A DNA stretch of 64,000 bases from Eublepharis macularius (lineage: Eukaryota > Chordata > Lepidosauria > Squamata > Eublepharidae), in assembly GCF_028583425.1 (NCBI RefSeq), contig NC_072799.1, forward strand, positions 91,188,217-91,252,216, read 5' to 3'. The notes under the pieces are model-generated. The model saw only the letters and a program-made list of their open reading frames with translations. It made no database searches and was not told the DNA's origin. How positions within the stretch are numbered: the stretch's first letter is position 1; each line of letters begins with the position of its first letter. Of the stretch, positions 45,801 to 55,284 are shown piece by piece. A program made the translations under genes and the position numbers.

Positions 45801-46061
45801 CCAGCCCACCATAGGACGTTGATATTTTACATGACGGCTGCAGCTAGACTTTTGTACGCGCAAAAATGGAAAGTACAAGAAGTGCCAACTATTGAAGATT
45901 GGATTTACAAATTGTTGCATATGGCAGAAATGGATAAAATGACAAGAAAACTGAGAAATCTGGACCCAGGACAGTTTAACACAGACTGGAAGAAGCTGAA
46001 ACAATATTTGGAGAAGAAATGGGAGGTGGGAGGAGAACTGTGGCAGTTTGAGAACTATTGA
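42814..46061 (+). pseudogene. L1 ORF2 (endonuclease/reverse transcriptase), truncated and frameshifted
   Basis: ORF2 protein nicks target DNA and reverse-transcribes L1 RNA there. Here the first 171 residues, including most of the endonuclease, are missing. The end of the endonuclease (SDHNPI) is kept. The reverse transcriptase follows with YRPISLLNNDYKIFAKIL, AFDNLNWDFMF, GTRQGCPLSPLLF and FADDIML (about residues 695-698 in full-length numbering). The C-terminal cysteine motif CWKC..H..H....C is present. The frame is broken once, at about 44527-44531, where the A run after ACTAAGCAA is one base shorter than in the other L1. The frame ends TKQNNNC and resumes at LLMEITECE. With only one frameshift in 3.2 kb, the insertion is young. 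Confidence 0.93.
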
Positions 46062-46736
46062 AATATAATAAAATGTAGAGGGGGGTGACTTTACCGGGGG
46101 GGAGAAGAGGTAAAAATGAATCTCTAAGCAGTTATGTTACTAGATTGATATATATAGAATAATAAATAGAATATTGATAGAAAATAACTAACCACAAGGG
46201 TTAACTATAAGGATTGACTAACTAATAATATTTTCTTTTTGATTTTGTACAATGTACCAAACTGAATATGGTAATATGAAGGTATATATGAGTCAAATTG
46301 ATTGATATCATATATAAAATATTAACGTAAACTAATATAATTAAAACAGAAAGAAGAAAATAGAATGAATAATATATAGAGTATAAGTTAAGTTGGTTGA
46401 TATATATGATTGTATGGCTTATATAGTTTATATAGTTTATGTTATTCAGAAATATTTGAAAACGGAATTATGGGATAAATTGTTTATCTATTATGGGTAC
46501 AGAGTATTAAAAATAGTCAAAGAAGTATTGCTTAGAACAAAAGGAGAATACATATTTGATTAGATAGAGGAATATATAAAGAGTAAGGGAAAAGGGACAA
46601 AGGGCTGGAAAACTGTTGGAAGTCAATAAAAAGGGGGGGGAAAGGGAGGGGGTTAGAAATTGGTAAAGGGGAGAATTGATTGTAATGTGAAAATAATTGA
46701 TACTAACCCAATAAAATTTTTTTCAAAAAAAAAAAA
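42814..46736 (+). mobile_element. L1 LINE, 5'-truncated, with A-tail
   Basis: A perfect 17-bp duplication TTAAGTGCATCCCTGTA lies at 42797-42813 and 46737-46753. The element begins inside ORF2 (at the residue equivalent to 172 of the copy at 58881-62642). It continues through the ORF2 stop at 46061 and a 3' UTR with a G-rich AAAAGGGGGGGGAAAGGGAGG near 46628. It ends CCCAATAAAATTTTTTTC plus an A run. The 3.9-kb length is due to incomplete reverse transcription. Confidence 0.95.
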
Positions 46737-46923
46737 TTAAGTGCATCCCTGTATCTGAATCAGACCTGACCGGAGTCATCTGGAACTGGAAGGTGGCAGC
46801 TGGTGCATGAAATGGCTTCTTGTTAACTTAAAATTTGTGTATTGTCGAAGGCTTTCACGGCCAGAGAACAATAGTTGTTGTGGGTTTTCCGGGCTGTATT
46901 GCCGTGGTCTTGGCATTGTAGTT

Positions 46924-46964
46924 CCTGACGTTTCGCCAGCAGCTGTGGCTGGCATCTTCAGAGG
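46924..46964 (-). ncRNA. Hammerhead-like core (family A), best copy
   Basis: Minus strand: CCT, CTGAAGA, an extra T, helix II GCCAGC/GCTGGC, GAAA, helix III C-G with no loop, GTC (cleavage predicted after the C), AGG. CCT and AGG form the base of helix I. All invariant core bases fit CUGANGA...GAAA...UH. The departures are the extra base before helix II and the minimal helix III. Confidence 0.55.
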
Positions 46965-47067
46965 TGTAGCACCAAAAGACAGAGATCTCTCAGTGTCACA
47001 GAGATCTCTCAGTGTCATCTCTCAGTGTCACTGTGACACTGAGAGATCTCTGTCTTTTGGTGCTACA

Positions 47068-47108
47068 CCTCTGAAGATGCCAGCCACAGCTGCTGGCGAA
47101 ATGTCAGG
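47068..47108 (+). ncRNA. Hammerhead-like core (family A), wobble variant
   Basis: Plus strand: CCT, CTGAAGA (47071-47077), helix II GCCAGC/GCTGGC, GAAA (47098-47101), then TGTC instead of CGTC, AGG. The change turns the helix III C-G into a T-G wobble and leaves the conserved core unchanged. Confidence 0.5.
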
Positions 47109-47153
47109 AACTACAATGCCAAGACCACGGCAATACAGCCCTTAAAATTTGTG

Positions 47154-47733
47154 GTTTATATTTTACTAATTGCTTGGATGGGGGCTCACTTCTTTTTATT
47201 GTGCTTTCATGAGTAGATATTGGGGGGCAATTCCTGAAGGACACAATAACCACTTTGAATTTATTTTCTATACTATCTATTTTAATGCTTCAGAAGAAAA
47301 GTTCAGTGTGTTCTCCAGATGGCTAATAATCATCACTTGTTCCTTATATCTGTAAATGCGTCCTGTTCCTTGCCTATAGTTGGCTACAAAACAGTTTTTT
47401 CTTCAGCAAATGAAAGAGATCATGCTTCAAAGTAAGCAGCTGGAAATGTCAGATTAAAGCAGTTTAAAGAATCTACCATATGTACGGGTTATAAATTTAT
47501 TTAAATGTTTTTCTGTTAAGAATTTTGGACGAAGGCTAATCAGACTTTAAACAGTTTGGTCAGATATATATTGGTCTATTCTTTGGTTTGTTTGGCAGTT
47601 CACTGACTTGGCATTTTGGAATAAAAATACAAAATAGTTGAATCACTTATAATGATAAGGAGCCCAAGGTCTGCCTTCTTCTATAGTTTAAAACTGGATT
47701 TTGAGAATCAGCTATCTGAAGGAAGATTACTTA
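47154..47733. other. Intronic DNA, no recognised feature
   Basis: AT-rich, no repeat or exon recognised. Confidence 0.45.
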
Positions 47734-47790
47734 TCCTACTATATACAGGAGTAAGCGTGTTCCAGACGATTCGCTTCCTACCCTAGTGTG

Positions 47791-48050
47791 CAGGGCTTTT
47801 TTTCTGGGAAAAGAGGTGATGGAACTCAGTGGGTTGCCGTTGGATAAAATAATCACATGGCCGGTGGCCCCGCCCCCTGACCTCCAGACAAAGAGGAGTT
47901 GAGATTGCCCTCCGCGCCGCTCAGTGGCGCGGAGGGCAATCTCAACTCCCCTCTTTCTGGAGATCAGGGGGCAGGGCCACCGGCCATGTGACCATTTTCA
48001 AGAGGTTCCGGAACTCCGTTCCACCGCATTCCATCTGAAAAAAAGCCCTG
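47791..48050 (+). mobile_element. Palindromic hAT-type MITE, copy 5
   Basis: CAGGGCTTTTTTTC to GAAAAAAAGCCCTG. The flanks CTAGTGTG (47783-47790) and CTGGTGTG (48051-48058) match at 7 of 8. Same orientation as copy 1. Confidence 0.87.
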
Positions 48051-48119
48051 CTGGTGTGACACCAGAAGATGCTGCTGCAGAGGGAAGCCCAGGCAAGGCA
48101 GCCTATCCTTCCAGAGAGC

Positions 48120-48895
48120 ATGCTGCGGCAATGCCCGCCCCCTGCCATCAACCAGTTGAGACCAGGAGCAGAGCAGGTGGCAATGCTCGCTCCCTTCACT
48201 CAGCTGGGGTCAGGAGCGGAGCAAGTGTCCATGGCCATTCCCTGCCTTCACTTGACCGAGATCAGACATGGAGCAGGTGGCAATGGCCACTTCCCTCTTC
48301 ACCCAGCCGAGATAAGGAGTGGAGCAGATGGCAATGCCCGTCCTCTCATCCCACCAGAATCAGACTCAGAGCAGGCGGCAATGCCCTCCCCCCTTCACCC
48401 AGCCAGGACCAGGCACGGAGCAGACAACAATGCCTGCCCCCCTTCACCTGGCTGGGATAAGGCATGGAGCTGGAGGCAATGCCCACTCCCGTCTTCACCC
48501 AGCTGAGATCAGGAGCAGAACAGGTGGCAATGCTCACCCCTCCTTCACATGGCCAGGATCAGGAGTGGAGCAGGCGGCAATACCACCCCCACTTCCACCT
48601 GTCTGGATTCAGGCGCAGAGCAGGAGGCAAGACTGCCCCCCTTCACCTGACTGGGATCAGGCATGGATCAGGAGGTAATGCTCATCCCTCTTTCTACCAG
48701 CCAGGATCAGGAGTGGAGCAGGCGCCAATGCCACCCCCACCCGGCTGGGATCAGGTGCAGAGCAGAGCAAGAGGCAAAGACTGCCCCCCCTCTCCCAGCC
48801 AGAGTCAGGCACAGAGCAGAAAGCAATGCCCACCCCCCTTGACCCATCTGGGATTGGTCACGGAGAAGGATGCAATGCCCGCCTGCCACCCTCCC
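48120..48895. repeat. Degenerate ~50-bp minisatellite, array 1
   Basis: About 15 units of 47-52 bp, each with a GGCAATGCCC-like word, a pyrimidine stretch (CCCCCTTCACC), GCTGGGATCAGG and GGAGCAGG. Measured spacings of the CAATG word are 52, 48, 52, 51 and 47. The long open frames here are products of the repeat. The same unit forms the array at 57455-58015. Confidence 0.9.
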
Positions 48896-48944
48896 CTTTC
48901 TAGAGCCCATTGTATTTTTTTCCCACAACGGGCTCATTTTCTAG

Positions 48945-49920
48945 TTTCCATATTTTTTTTTATCGTTTCAAAATCCAGGTTTGTTAAGCAAATTAATGGT
49001 GCTAGAGATGCCCCAAAGATTATTTGAAGGTGAATAACATCTATGGCTTTAATAGCCGGTTAGAATGTGCACTTCCCAGGGAGTGTTGTTGGCCACTCTC
49101 GGAGATAGTGCTGAACTCTTAGTTTGGTCCAGGGTGGGAATTCCTTGTATGTTTCCCAGACCCTGGCAGATGGTAACCAGTTGTGCACCTGGCACTGTGC
49201 ATGAGGATTTACTTGTTAAACATGTAGTTGATGTTGCCAGCTCAACAGGGTCTGTTGCTTGCAAGAGGAATTGGGTGCCTTTATTAAGAGCTTGCAATTT
49301 TCAAACAAATTAGCAATACCAAGTCAAAACTTGGCAGTTCATATTCAGCAGGAGGACGTAACTTTAAAGAATCCTGCAATTTGGATCCACTAGAGAATTT
49401 TATTGTGCAAGGGAGCTATTTCTGCCGCTTCCCCCCTCCCTTGGCTGCTATCTGACTCCTCACTCATGCTGCTCCCACGAGTCCCTTGTCTAGGATATTT
49501 GGAGGAACATTTTGGACCGCAACGAGAGGGGGAGATGGGGAAGTTGCTCTCCATGGATGGAAACCTCTTCTGTTCATGAAAATCTTACAAGGACCCAAGC
49601 CTGTAACTTCCACCCCTTTTGTACATGTGAATCGCATCTCAGCATTCTACAAGCACTAATTACTGCCCTGGGGTTACTGTATCTTGTGATCTCCCCCCCC
49701 CCCCCCAGTCTTGACACTTTTAAAATCCTTTTCTTGGTATCTGTAGAGCGAGAGGTGTAGCATGCCATAAAAGATGGTCTTCTCCTGTTAACTGGTCAGA
49801 TTTACAAAAGGTCTTTGCCAGTATTTTCAGCTGTCTTTGAGCTGTTAAATACATTCCACCTTGAACTTCATAGTAAAGGTCTGGGACCTTTATTCTTTAG
49901 AGAAGGACTGTTCGGCAATA
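48945..49920. other. Intronic DNA, no recognised feature
   Basis: Contains a C14-type run near 49690. No exon or repeat recognised. Confidence 0.45.
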
Positions 49921-50500
49921 ATCAAAATCACATCAGAATAGTAGTATTGCCTGCAGCCATTAAGCGACTAAAACACATAAGTAAAACATAAACAATAAGT
50001 GATAAAACTACAATGTTAAAAACACAGAAAACAACGCCTTTGATATACACAGATAAAGGAGTCTCAGCCATTAAGCACAGCTTGAGTCCAGATTTTATTA
50101 GCTGCCAGGGCAAACTGTGTTGCTCTGTAAGAGATGTATGGATCCAAATCGTGTTAGTTTTTCCACTACAGGAGAAGAATCAGTGTTTTTAAAGATTTCA
50201 TCAAGAAATTTATTTCTGGGCTCTGTACACAGAGAGCAGAACAAAATATAGTGTGGAAGGTCTTTGAGGACTAAACCTCCACAAATACAAAAAAGGGCAG
50301 CATTTGTGTATAATGACTGTCTAGAATGGCTGAGGGCATGGTTTGAAACCTCAGAGAAGTTAAAGCCATTCTAAAACTAGGAAAGGCTCCACCACAGTCC
50401 CTCTGGAACAACTTGAACCAGAGAGAATATTTGGAACAGAAGTATCCCACGCAGCATCGATCTTAAAGATCCAGTCTCGTATATTGAGACCAGTAATAGC
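49921..50500 (-). pseudogene. Non-LTR retrotransposon C-terminal fragment
   Basis: Minus-strand reading of 50290-50110 gives ALFCICGGLVLKDLPHYILF followed by CSLCTEPRNKFLDEIF and SSPVVEKLTRFGSIHLLQS. This fits a C-x-C...H....C finger close to the end of a LINE ORF2. A 3' UTR with TTAGTCGCTTAATGGCTGCAG follows on the minus strand. The clade was not identified. A plus-strand relative may be at 52930-53260. Confidence 0.45.
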
Positions 50501-50726
50501 CAGATAATTTCAATGGATGAACTGCATGTTTGTAATTACAGCTGTTTGCTCCCATAGTTGACTGAGTTCTAAATAATTTAAATACCGTTTTAAAGTGAAA
50601 AAAGACACCTGAGATGGCAAGGTGTTGTTGCAGTAGGTGAATAGTAGAATTTATAAGTTCTACTATCCACCTACTATCCATAGTAGAACTTACTACCTTT
50701 AAAATTTACTTTTAAAAAGCTAGTTT

Positions 50727-50905
50727 TAGGTAGGTAGCCGTGTTGGTCTGCAGTAGAACAGCAGGATTTGAGGCCAGTGGCACCTCGGAGACCAACAAGA
50801 TTTTTCAGGGTATAAGTTTTTGAGAGTTAAAGCTCCCTTCTTTCTTCAAAAACTTATATCCTGAAAAATCTTTTTGGTCTCTAATGTGTCAATGGACTTA
50901 AATCC
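50727..50905 (-). mobile_element. Decayed relative of ribozyme family B
   Basis: TAGCCGTGTTGGTCTGCAGT, CAGTGGCACCTCGGAGACCA and, on the minus strand, AAGGGAGCTTTAACTCTCAA followed by AACTTATACCCTG. The word order parallels family B. The CTGANGA and GAAA boxes are no longer intact. Confidence 0.45.
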
Positions 50906-51080
50906 TGCTGTTTAAAAAGCTAGATGGATTATTGCATATAGCAGGTCCAAGGAGATGCCTGAGGTAAGAGCCCTCTGTGAAAAGGCTCAGTTATGTTGAC
51001 AATTTCTGCTTAAATGTCCGCTGCAAAAAGTAAAATAGAAGAGTCCAGTAGCACCTTTAAGACTAACCAACTTTACTGTC

Positions 51081-51120
51081 GAATAAGCTTTCGAGAATCA
51101 CAGCTCTCTTCGTCAGATGC
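51081..51120 (-). ncRNA. Hammerhead-like core (family B), minus strand
   Basis: Minus strand: GCAT, CTGACGA, extra A, helix II GAGAG/TTCTC (one wobble), GAAA, GCTT, ATTC. The last base of helix I is mismatched compared with the plus-strand copy. Confidence 0.42.
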
Positions 51121-51158
51121 ATCTGACGAAGAGAACTGTGATTCTCGAAAGCTTATGC
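51119..51158 (+). ncRNA. Hammerhead-like core (family B), best copy
   Basis: GCAT (51119-51122) pairs with ATGC (51155-51158) as helix I. CTGACGA is at 51123-51129. Helix II GAGAA/TTCTC follows one extra A. GAAA is at 51147-51150. GC/T closes a two-pair helix III, and cleavage is predicted after T51154. The core matches the same loop-free helix III layout as family A. Confidence 0.55.
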
Positions 51159-51659
51159 TACAGTAAAGTTGGTTAGTCTTAAAGGTGCTACTGGACTCTT
51201 TTCTATTTTGCTACTACAGACTAACACGGCTAACTCCTCTGGATCTATGATTGCAAAAAGTGTAGCTGTTCTCAACCAAATGTTTCATTTGTCATTACAA
51301 ATGCTTGATTAAAGCAAGACAAGTTTTGGAAATACTTATTTACAAAAAAATATGTATTCAAAGTTTCCCCTGTTCTTTAACAGTTATCCTTCCAAATAGT
51401 TCATGATTTTTTCTTCCCTCACTTTTGAGATGCCACTTCATAAACAGTCTTCATTGATCTCAGGTTTTTTCCCATCAATGGCATCCCACAACAATCAGAC
51501 ACTTCTAGACTGGGCTCTGGACAGAACATCCATAGTCTAAACAAAGGGGTTTTGGTGCCATCCGACAATGGAAATAAAACCTCAGAAGTTGCTGAGCTGA
51601 ATCAGATCAGCATTTCTACTGATGAAAAATATGAATGAATATCAGGCATGTCTCTGGAG

Positions 51660-52216
51660 TAGAGATGGGCACGAACTGCAAGATGAACTAATGTTTGTTA
51701 CGAACTGGGCTGGTTTGTGCTTCGCGAACTAGTGGTTCGCGGAAGCCCATTTTCCATGAACTTCCACGATCTGCAGACCAGTTCATTTGGTTCGTGTAAA
51801 AGCTCAATACCCCTTTCCGTGCCGCTGTGAAGCGGCACGGAAAGGGGCATTTAAACCCCCTGATCAGCTGTTTGTCAGGGATCTCCCCAACAAACAACTG
51901 ATCCAAGCCGGTGGGGGGTGAAATGCCCCTTTCCCTGCTGCTGAGAAGCAGCACAGAAGAGGCATTTAAACCCCCGTACCAGCTGTTTGTTGGGGATCAC
52001 CCAACAAGTTTCTGACAGGTCATGGTTCGTGGTTTGTACCCTGAAATTTTAGTGAATAGATTTGTAAATAATATGACTTACCATGACTGGGTTGTATGCT
52101 ATTATTGTGTGGTCTGTGACCGTAATAAAGATTGACTGACTGACTGGTTCGTGGTTTGTGAAATGGGACGAACCATGAACCCCATGGGTTTTTTTCCTGG
52201 TTCGTGCCCACCTCTA
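51660..52216. mobile_element. hAT-type foldback element
   Basis: The ends TAGAGATGGGCACGAAC and GTTCGTGCCCACCTCTA are inverted with one mismatch (the base preceding the right-end block also differs). The flanks CTCTGGAG (51652-51659) and CTCTTGTG (52217-52224) match at 6 of 8. The interior has two copies of a CCCTTTCC.GTGCCGCTGTGAAGC hairpin segment with CATTTAAACCCCC. A 107-bp retroposon end is nested inside at 52038-52144. Confidence 0.65.
52038..52144 (+). mobile_element. Nested 5'-truncated retroposon end
   Basis: A 15-bp duplication TGGTTCGTGGTTTGT lies at 52023-52037 and 52145-52159. The insert is short, carries CCGTAATAAAGATTGAC and ends in TGAC repeats, as in some non-LTR elements with short-repeat tails. 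The parent family is unknown. Confidence 0.65.
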
Positions 52217-52466
52217 CTCTTGTGTAACCCTGGGATAGCCCTCAGAGTGGAGCTAAATCAGAGATCTCTGGAAGCTTTAGCATGGCAAAGATCATTTCTG
52301 TTAGACTGAAAGATTGAAAGATTAATGAGGGGCTGCTAAGTTTTATTAGAAAGGATCTGTCATTGACCTCTTGGAAAAAGGGCATCGAAAATAGGATTCA
52401 ATTTCTGGGCTTTAACTCTAGTAATGTATATGATACAAAAGAAATAAAGTTAACTCTGACATTAGG

Positions 52467-52800
52467 GTTGCCAGGTCACCTTACCCTCCCAGCATGAGGT
52501 GTGGGGAACCCTCACACTCACCTTTGGAAGGTTTTTGCGAGTGCACAAAGTGCATGTGCGCTTCCGAGGTGATGCAGTTACATGACTTCCAGGAGAGACA
52601 TCATACAGGCTGTAGGAGTCCTCGCTTTGCGGCCAGTGCAAAACGTAGGAGCGCTCCTGCTGTGCTGCACTGGGAGCTCACCCCAGGAGACCTGTTCCCC
52701 CGCTTTCCCCCCTTTCCAGTCAGGTGCCTGGTGGCAGAGGGTGGAGGATGGGAGAAGACGATCTCCCGCCCCCATTAGGGGAATGGTAACCTTATGTGAC
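52467..52800. repeat. MITE-like interspersed repeat
   Basis: TAGGGTTGCCAGGTCACCTT at the start, with CTCCCAGCATGAGG and, near the end, ATTAGGGGAATGGTAACCTT. Related phrases occur at 40447 and 41559. No target duplication found. Confidence 0.4.
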
Positions 52801-52929
52801 ATCCTTAGATTTTAGTAGCACGGCATGTATGCTCAGTGGCTGCTCATGGCTTAAACCCCTTCAATTCTATTCCACAATATGTTTTTTACTTAACAGTGCC
52901 CCACTATGGAAGGGCATTTATGCAGGGCT

Positions 52930-53260
52930 AGGCTAAACACCTTTCCATGGTTCTGAGGGCCGCTATGCTGGTATCCCTTATTCGGATAGATTGTGTAAAT
53001 GTGGAGATGGTCAGATTGAGACTTTGGAACATATTCTGTTTTTTTGTTGCTTTGGGGAGGACGAAATATTAAGGGCACTTTATATTTTATAAATTATCTC
53101 TTTCATGGCAGAGATTAATTCAGATATTATTATTAGGTAATGATAAAAGGATTAAGTTGTTGGTTGCAAAAATTCTGTTGGTTGTAATTAACAGGGGATA
53201 ATAAAGGGTTGGTTTTGCGTGATGTTGCTTGTGGCCAGTTGTCTGTCAAAACAATATCTT
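52930..53260 (+). pseudogene. Non-LTR retrotransposon C-terminal fragment
   Basis: The plus strand reads RYAGIPYSDRLCKCGDGQIE then TLEHILFFCC, a CxC...H....C motif typical of the end of LINE ORF2, then decays. It is not in a long ORF. It may be the same family as 49921-50500. Confidence 0.5.
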
Positions 53261-53959
53261 TTAAGTAAGTGAAAAGAAAACCTCAGAAATTGCTGGGCTG
53301 GATCAAATCTGCTTTTCTACTGCTGAAGTGAAAAGTGCTAATAATAATTGATGCCAAAAATTAGAGTTTGGCTCTTCTCTTACTTTGTTCTTAAGCTATA
53401 TTTAAAAGAAAAAACCCCTGGGTAAAGATTACCATGCTGTGCCTAATAGTTATTTCAACCACTTTCAAGTGGATTAAAAAGTTGTTTTAGTAGGGACTAC
53501 TGCCAATATTTTATGATCTCCATCTTTTGCAAAAATGTTGTACATATAATCCCCCCCCCCAGTATTGCCAGTATTATTTTTAACAGAAATGAAGCTAGCT
53601 TTAAAGGCAAATGTTTTAAAAGCCTAATCAAAATATCCTTGTACGATGATAATATTGAATACTGTGTTGAAATCGCTTTCCTGCAGCTATGCAACTATCT
53701 CTGAGTTTTGATACACTGGCCAGAACAGCGTCCATTTCTGATATGTACTAATTAAAATCGTTTGATTTAAAGGACCTGTATCATCCCCCACCCCCATCAC
53801 TGGGATTACTTTAATTAAGTAGGATTTTTCATCTTATGTTTGCAGAAGGCTTTCTAATGGTGGCTTTATGTCTGGAAAGGCTGTGCCAATTGCTGTGCTG
53901 ACCTCTAGTGACAGGAACTCCTACATGTGAATAGTTATGATAAGGCAGTACGGGGCTTG

Positions 53960-54066
53960 TAATAATAATATAATAATAATAACATTTGATTTAGGTACCG
54001 TCCTTCAGGACAACTTAACGCCCACTCAGAGTGGTTTACAAAGTGTGCTATTATTATCCATCCTCA
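53960..54066 (-). mobile_element. MIR-type SINE, 5'-truncated
   Basis: Complement of the MIR tail: AATAATAACATTTGATTTAG, GGTACCGTCCTTCAGGACAA and GAGTGGTTTACAAAGTGTGC, ending at ATTATTATCC. Confidence 0.7.
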
Positions 54067-55284
54067 GCAGAAAGTGGCACAGCTATAGAGAAGCTATGCC
54101 CACTAACAGCCACCAGATAGCATTTACATTTCCTCCAGAGAAAGACCACCAGTGAATTGGCCGTCTTGCGACTGCTGCAACCTGATTGATTGCTATATTG
54201 TTTCGAAGCTCTGTGCAAAACTCGACACAACGTTTTTTAAAGAGGCTGGTCTGGGTTTCCTGGACCCAACTCACTTTCCCCGAAGATACACAACAGCTGC
54301 AGAGAATGTCATTTTAAAAATCAGCAGGAGCCCAATTAGGCTCAAGACTACAGTGTGGGGGGAAGACGGGCCTCTGCGCCCCCCCCCCATTTCCCCTATC
54401 CAAAACAGTACAGGAAGGAGTTATTTTCCCCTTTGGCAGCTGCATGTGCAGTGCTAAAAAACATCAGGTGTAGTTTGGCCCTATGATCCAGGCCCATTTA
54501 GTTCTTCTTCCTTGCTTTGTGTGCTTATCTGATATTTGTTGTACACTGACCCCATGTCCAGATATCACCCCCATGGAACACCAGCTGCTCCTCTCAGTTG
54601 TCGAATGGGAGGCAAGAGGTACGCAGAGGGAACGAGGGAATGGGACGTGCTGGTAGTCTACTTTGAGTGGGGGGGGGCATAATTATTGCTCTTACCCTAA
54701 GACCTAGAAAACTGATTATTTGGGGTGGTTTTATTTTTTTAAAATAAACACATAAAGCCATAGCTGGAGAATTTGAAAATGTGGATAGATTATTCTGATC
54801 GTAAAATAATATCTTTTCAATATAAGTACAATATAAAGTAAGACATGGTCCGTGGCTCAGAACACCTCCGTCCGACTCTGTTGAAGCATCCCTGTTACTT
54901 CTGAAATTCCAGTGTGGCAAAATCGTGCATACTGAGCCCTGGACAAATCTGCTTTCAACCATCTCGCTGCATCTTAGATGAGCTGAAGTTTTGATTTCCA
55001 AGTCAAATCTGACAAAAGACCATATAGCAGCAGGAGGAATGATAAATGTTTGGTATACGTCTCGTTGCACAGGTACCCACCATGAGCAAATACATTTCCA
55101 CGTATATTATTTGTTTGCCAGTCTAAAGTTTCATTTAAGAAGGGCGATGACATTCCTCATGTTGCCAACAGAGTAGACACACTGATTTGTAAATGTCATA
55201 CTTGGTGGAACTCAGATTTATTTCAGATTTACACCATGATCCTCAATGCATTTACTGGAGTTTAAGAAGGTGTGTCTGATCAAA
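54067..55284. other. Intronic DNA, no gene recognised
   Basis: Unique-looking DNA. C8 and G9 runs lie near 54380 and 54670. The 158-aa minus-strand frame at 54594-55070 has no recognisable domain or splice context and is taken as chance. Confidence 0.45.

Larger units (their letters stand above)
46840..47140. mobile_element. Retroposon, ribozyme-bearing family A, copy 2 (inverted dimer)
   Basis: A perfect 13-bp duplication CTTAAAATTTGTG lies at 46827-46839 and 47141-47153. The left part is a minus-strand 3' end (TATTGTCGAAGGCTTTCACG, GTGGTCTTGGCATTGTAGTT). The right part is a plus-strand copy of the same region, meeting in a short array of AGAGATCTCTCAGTGTCA near 46980-47060. The inverted layout resembles twin priming of a retroelement. 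Both arms carry a hammerhead-like core. Confidence 0.75.
47734..48944 (+). mobile_element. Candidate Helitron carrying a minisatellite
   Basis: The 3' end shows the Helitron pattern: a hairpin GAGCCCATTGT (48903-48913) with ACAACGGGCTC (48925-48935, one mismatch), five bases (ATTTT), then CTAG at 48941-48944 followed by T. A fitting 5' end, TCCTACTATATACAGG preceded by A, is at 47734. Between them lie MITE copy 5 (47791-48050) and a roughly 50-bp tandem array (48120-48895). No Rep/helicase coding is present, so it would be non-autonomous. The 5' end is less certain than the 3' end. Confidence 0.5.
51032..51251. mobile_element. Foldback retroposon, ribozyme-bearing family B, copy 2
   Basis: A perfect 10-bp duplication TGCAAAAAGT lies at 51022-51031 and 51252-51261. 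Nearly complementary arms of about 85 bp (GAGTCCAGTAGCACCTTTAA ... and its complement) meet at GTCAGATGCATCTGAC (51112-51127). The right side continues CTACTACAGACTAACACGGC. Because the hairpin doubles the tip, each strand reads a hammerhead-like core. Confidence 0.75.

Noticed and set aside
48069..49027. ORFs of 119-187 aa rich in Gln, Pro and Ala
   Set aside because: They read through the roughly 50-bp minisatellite and repeat its units. The same applies to the 213-aa frame at 57462-58103.
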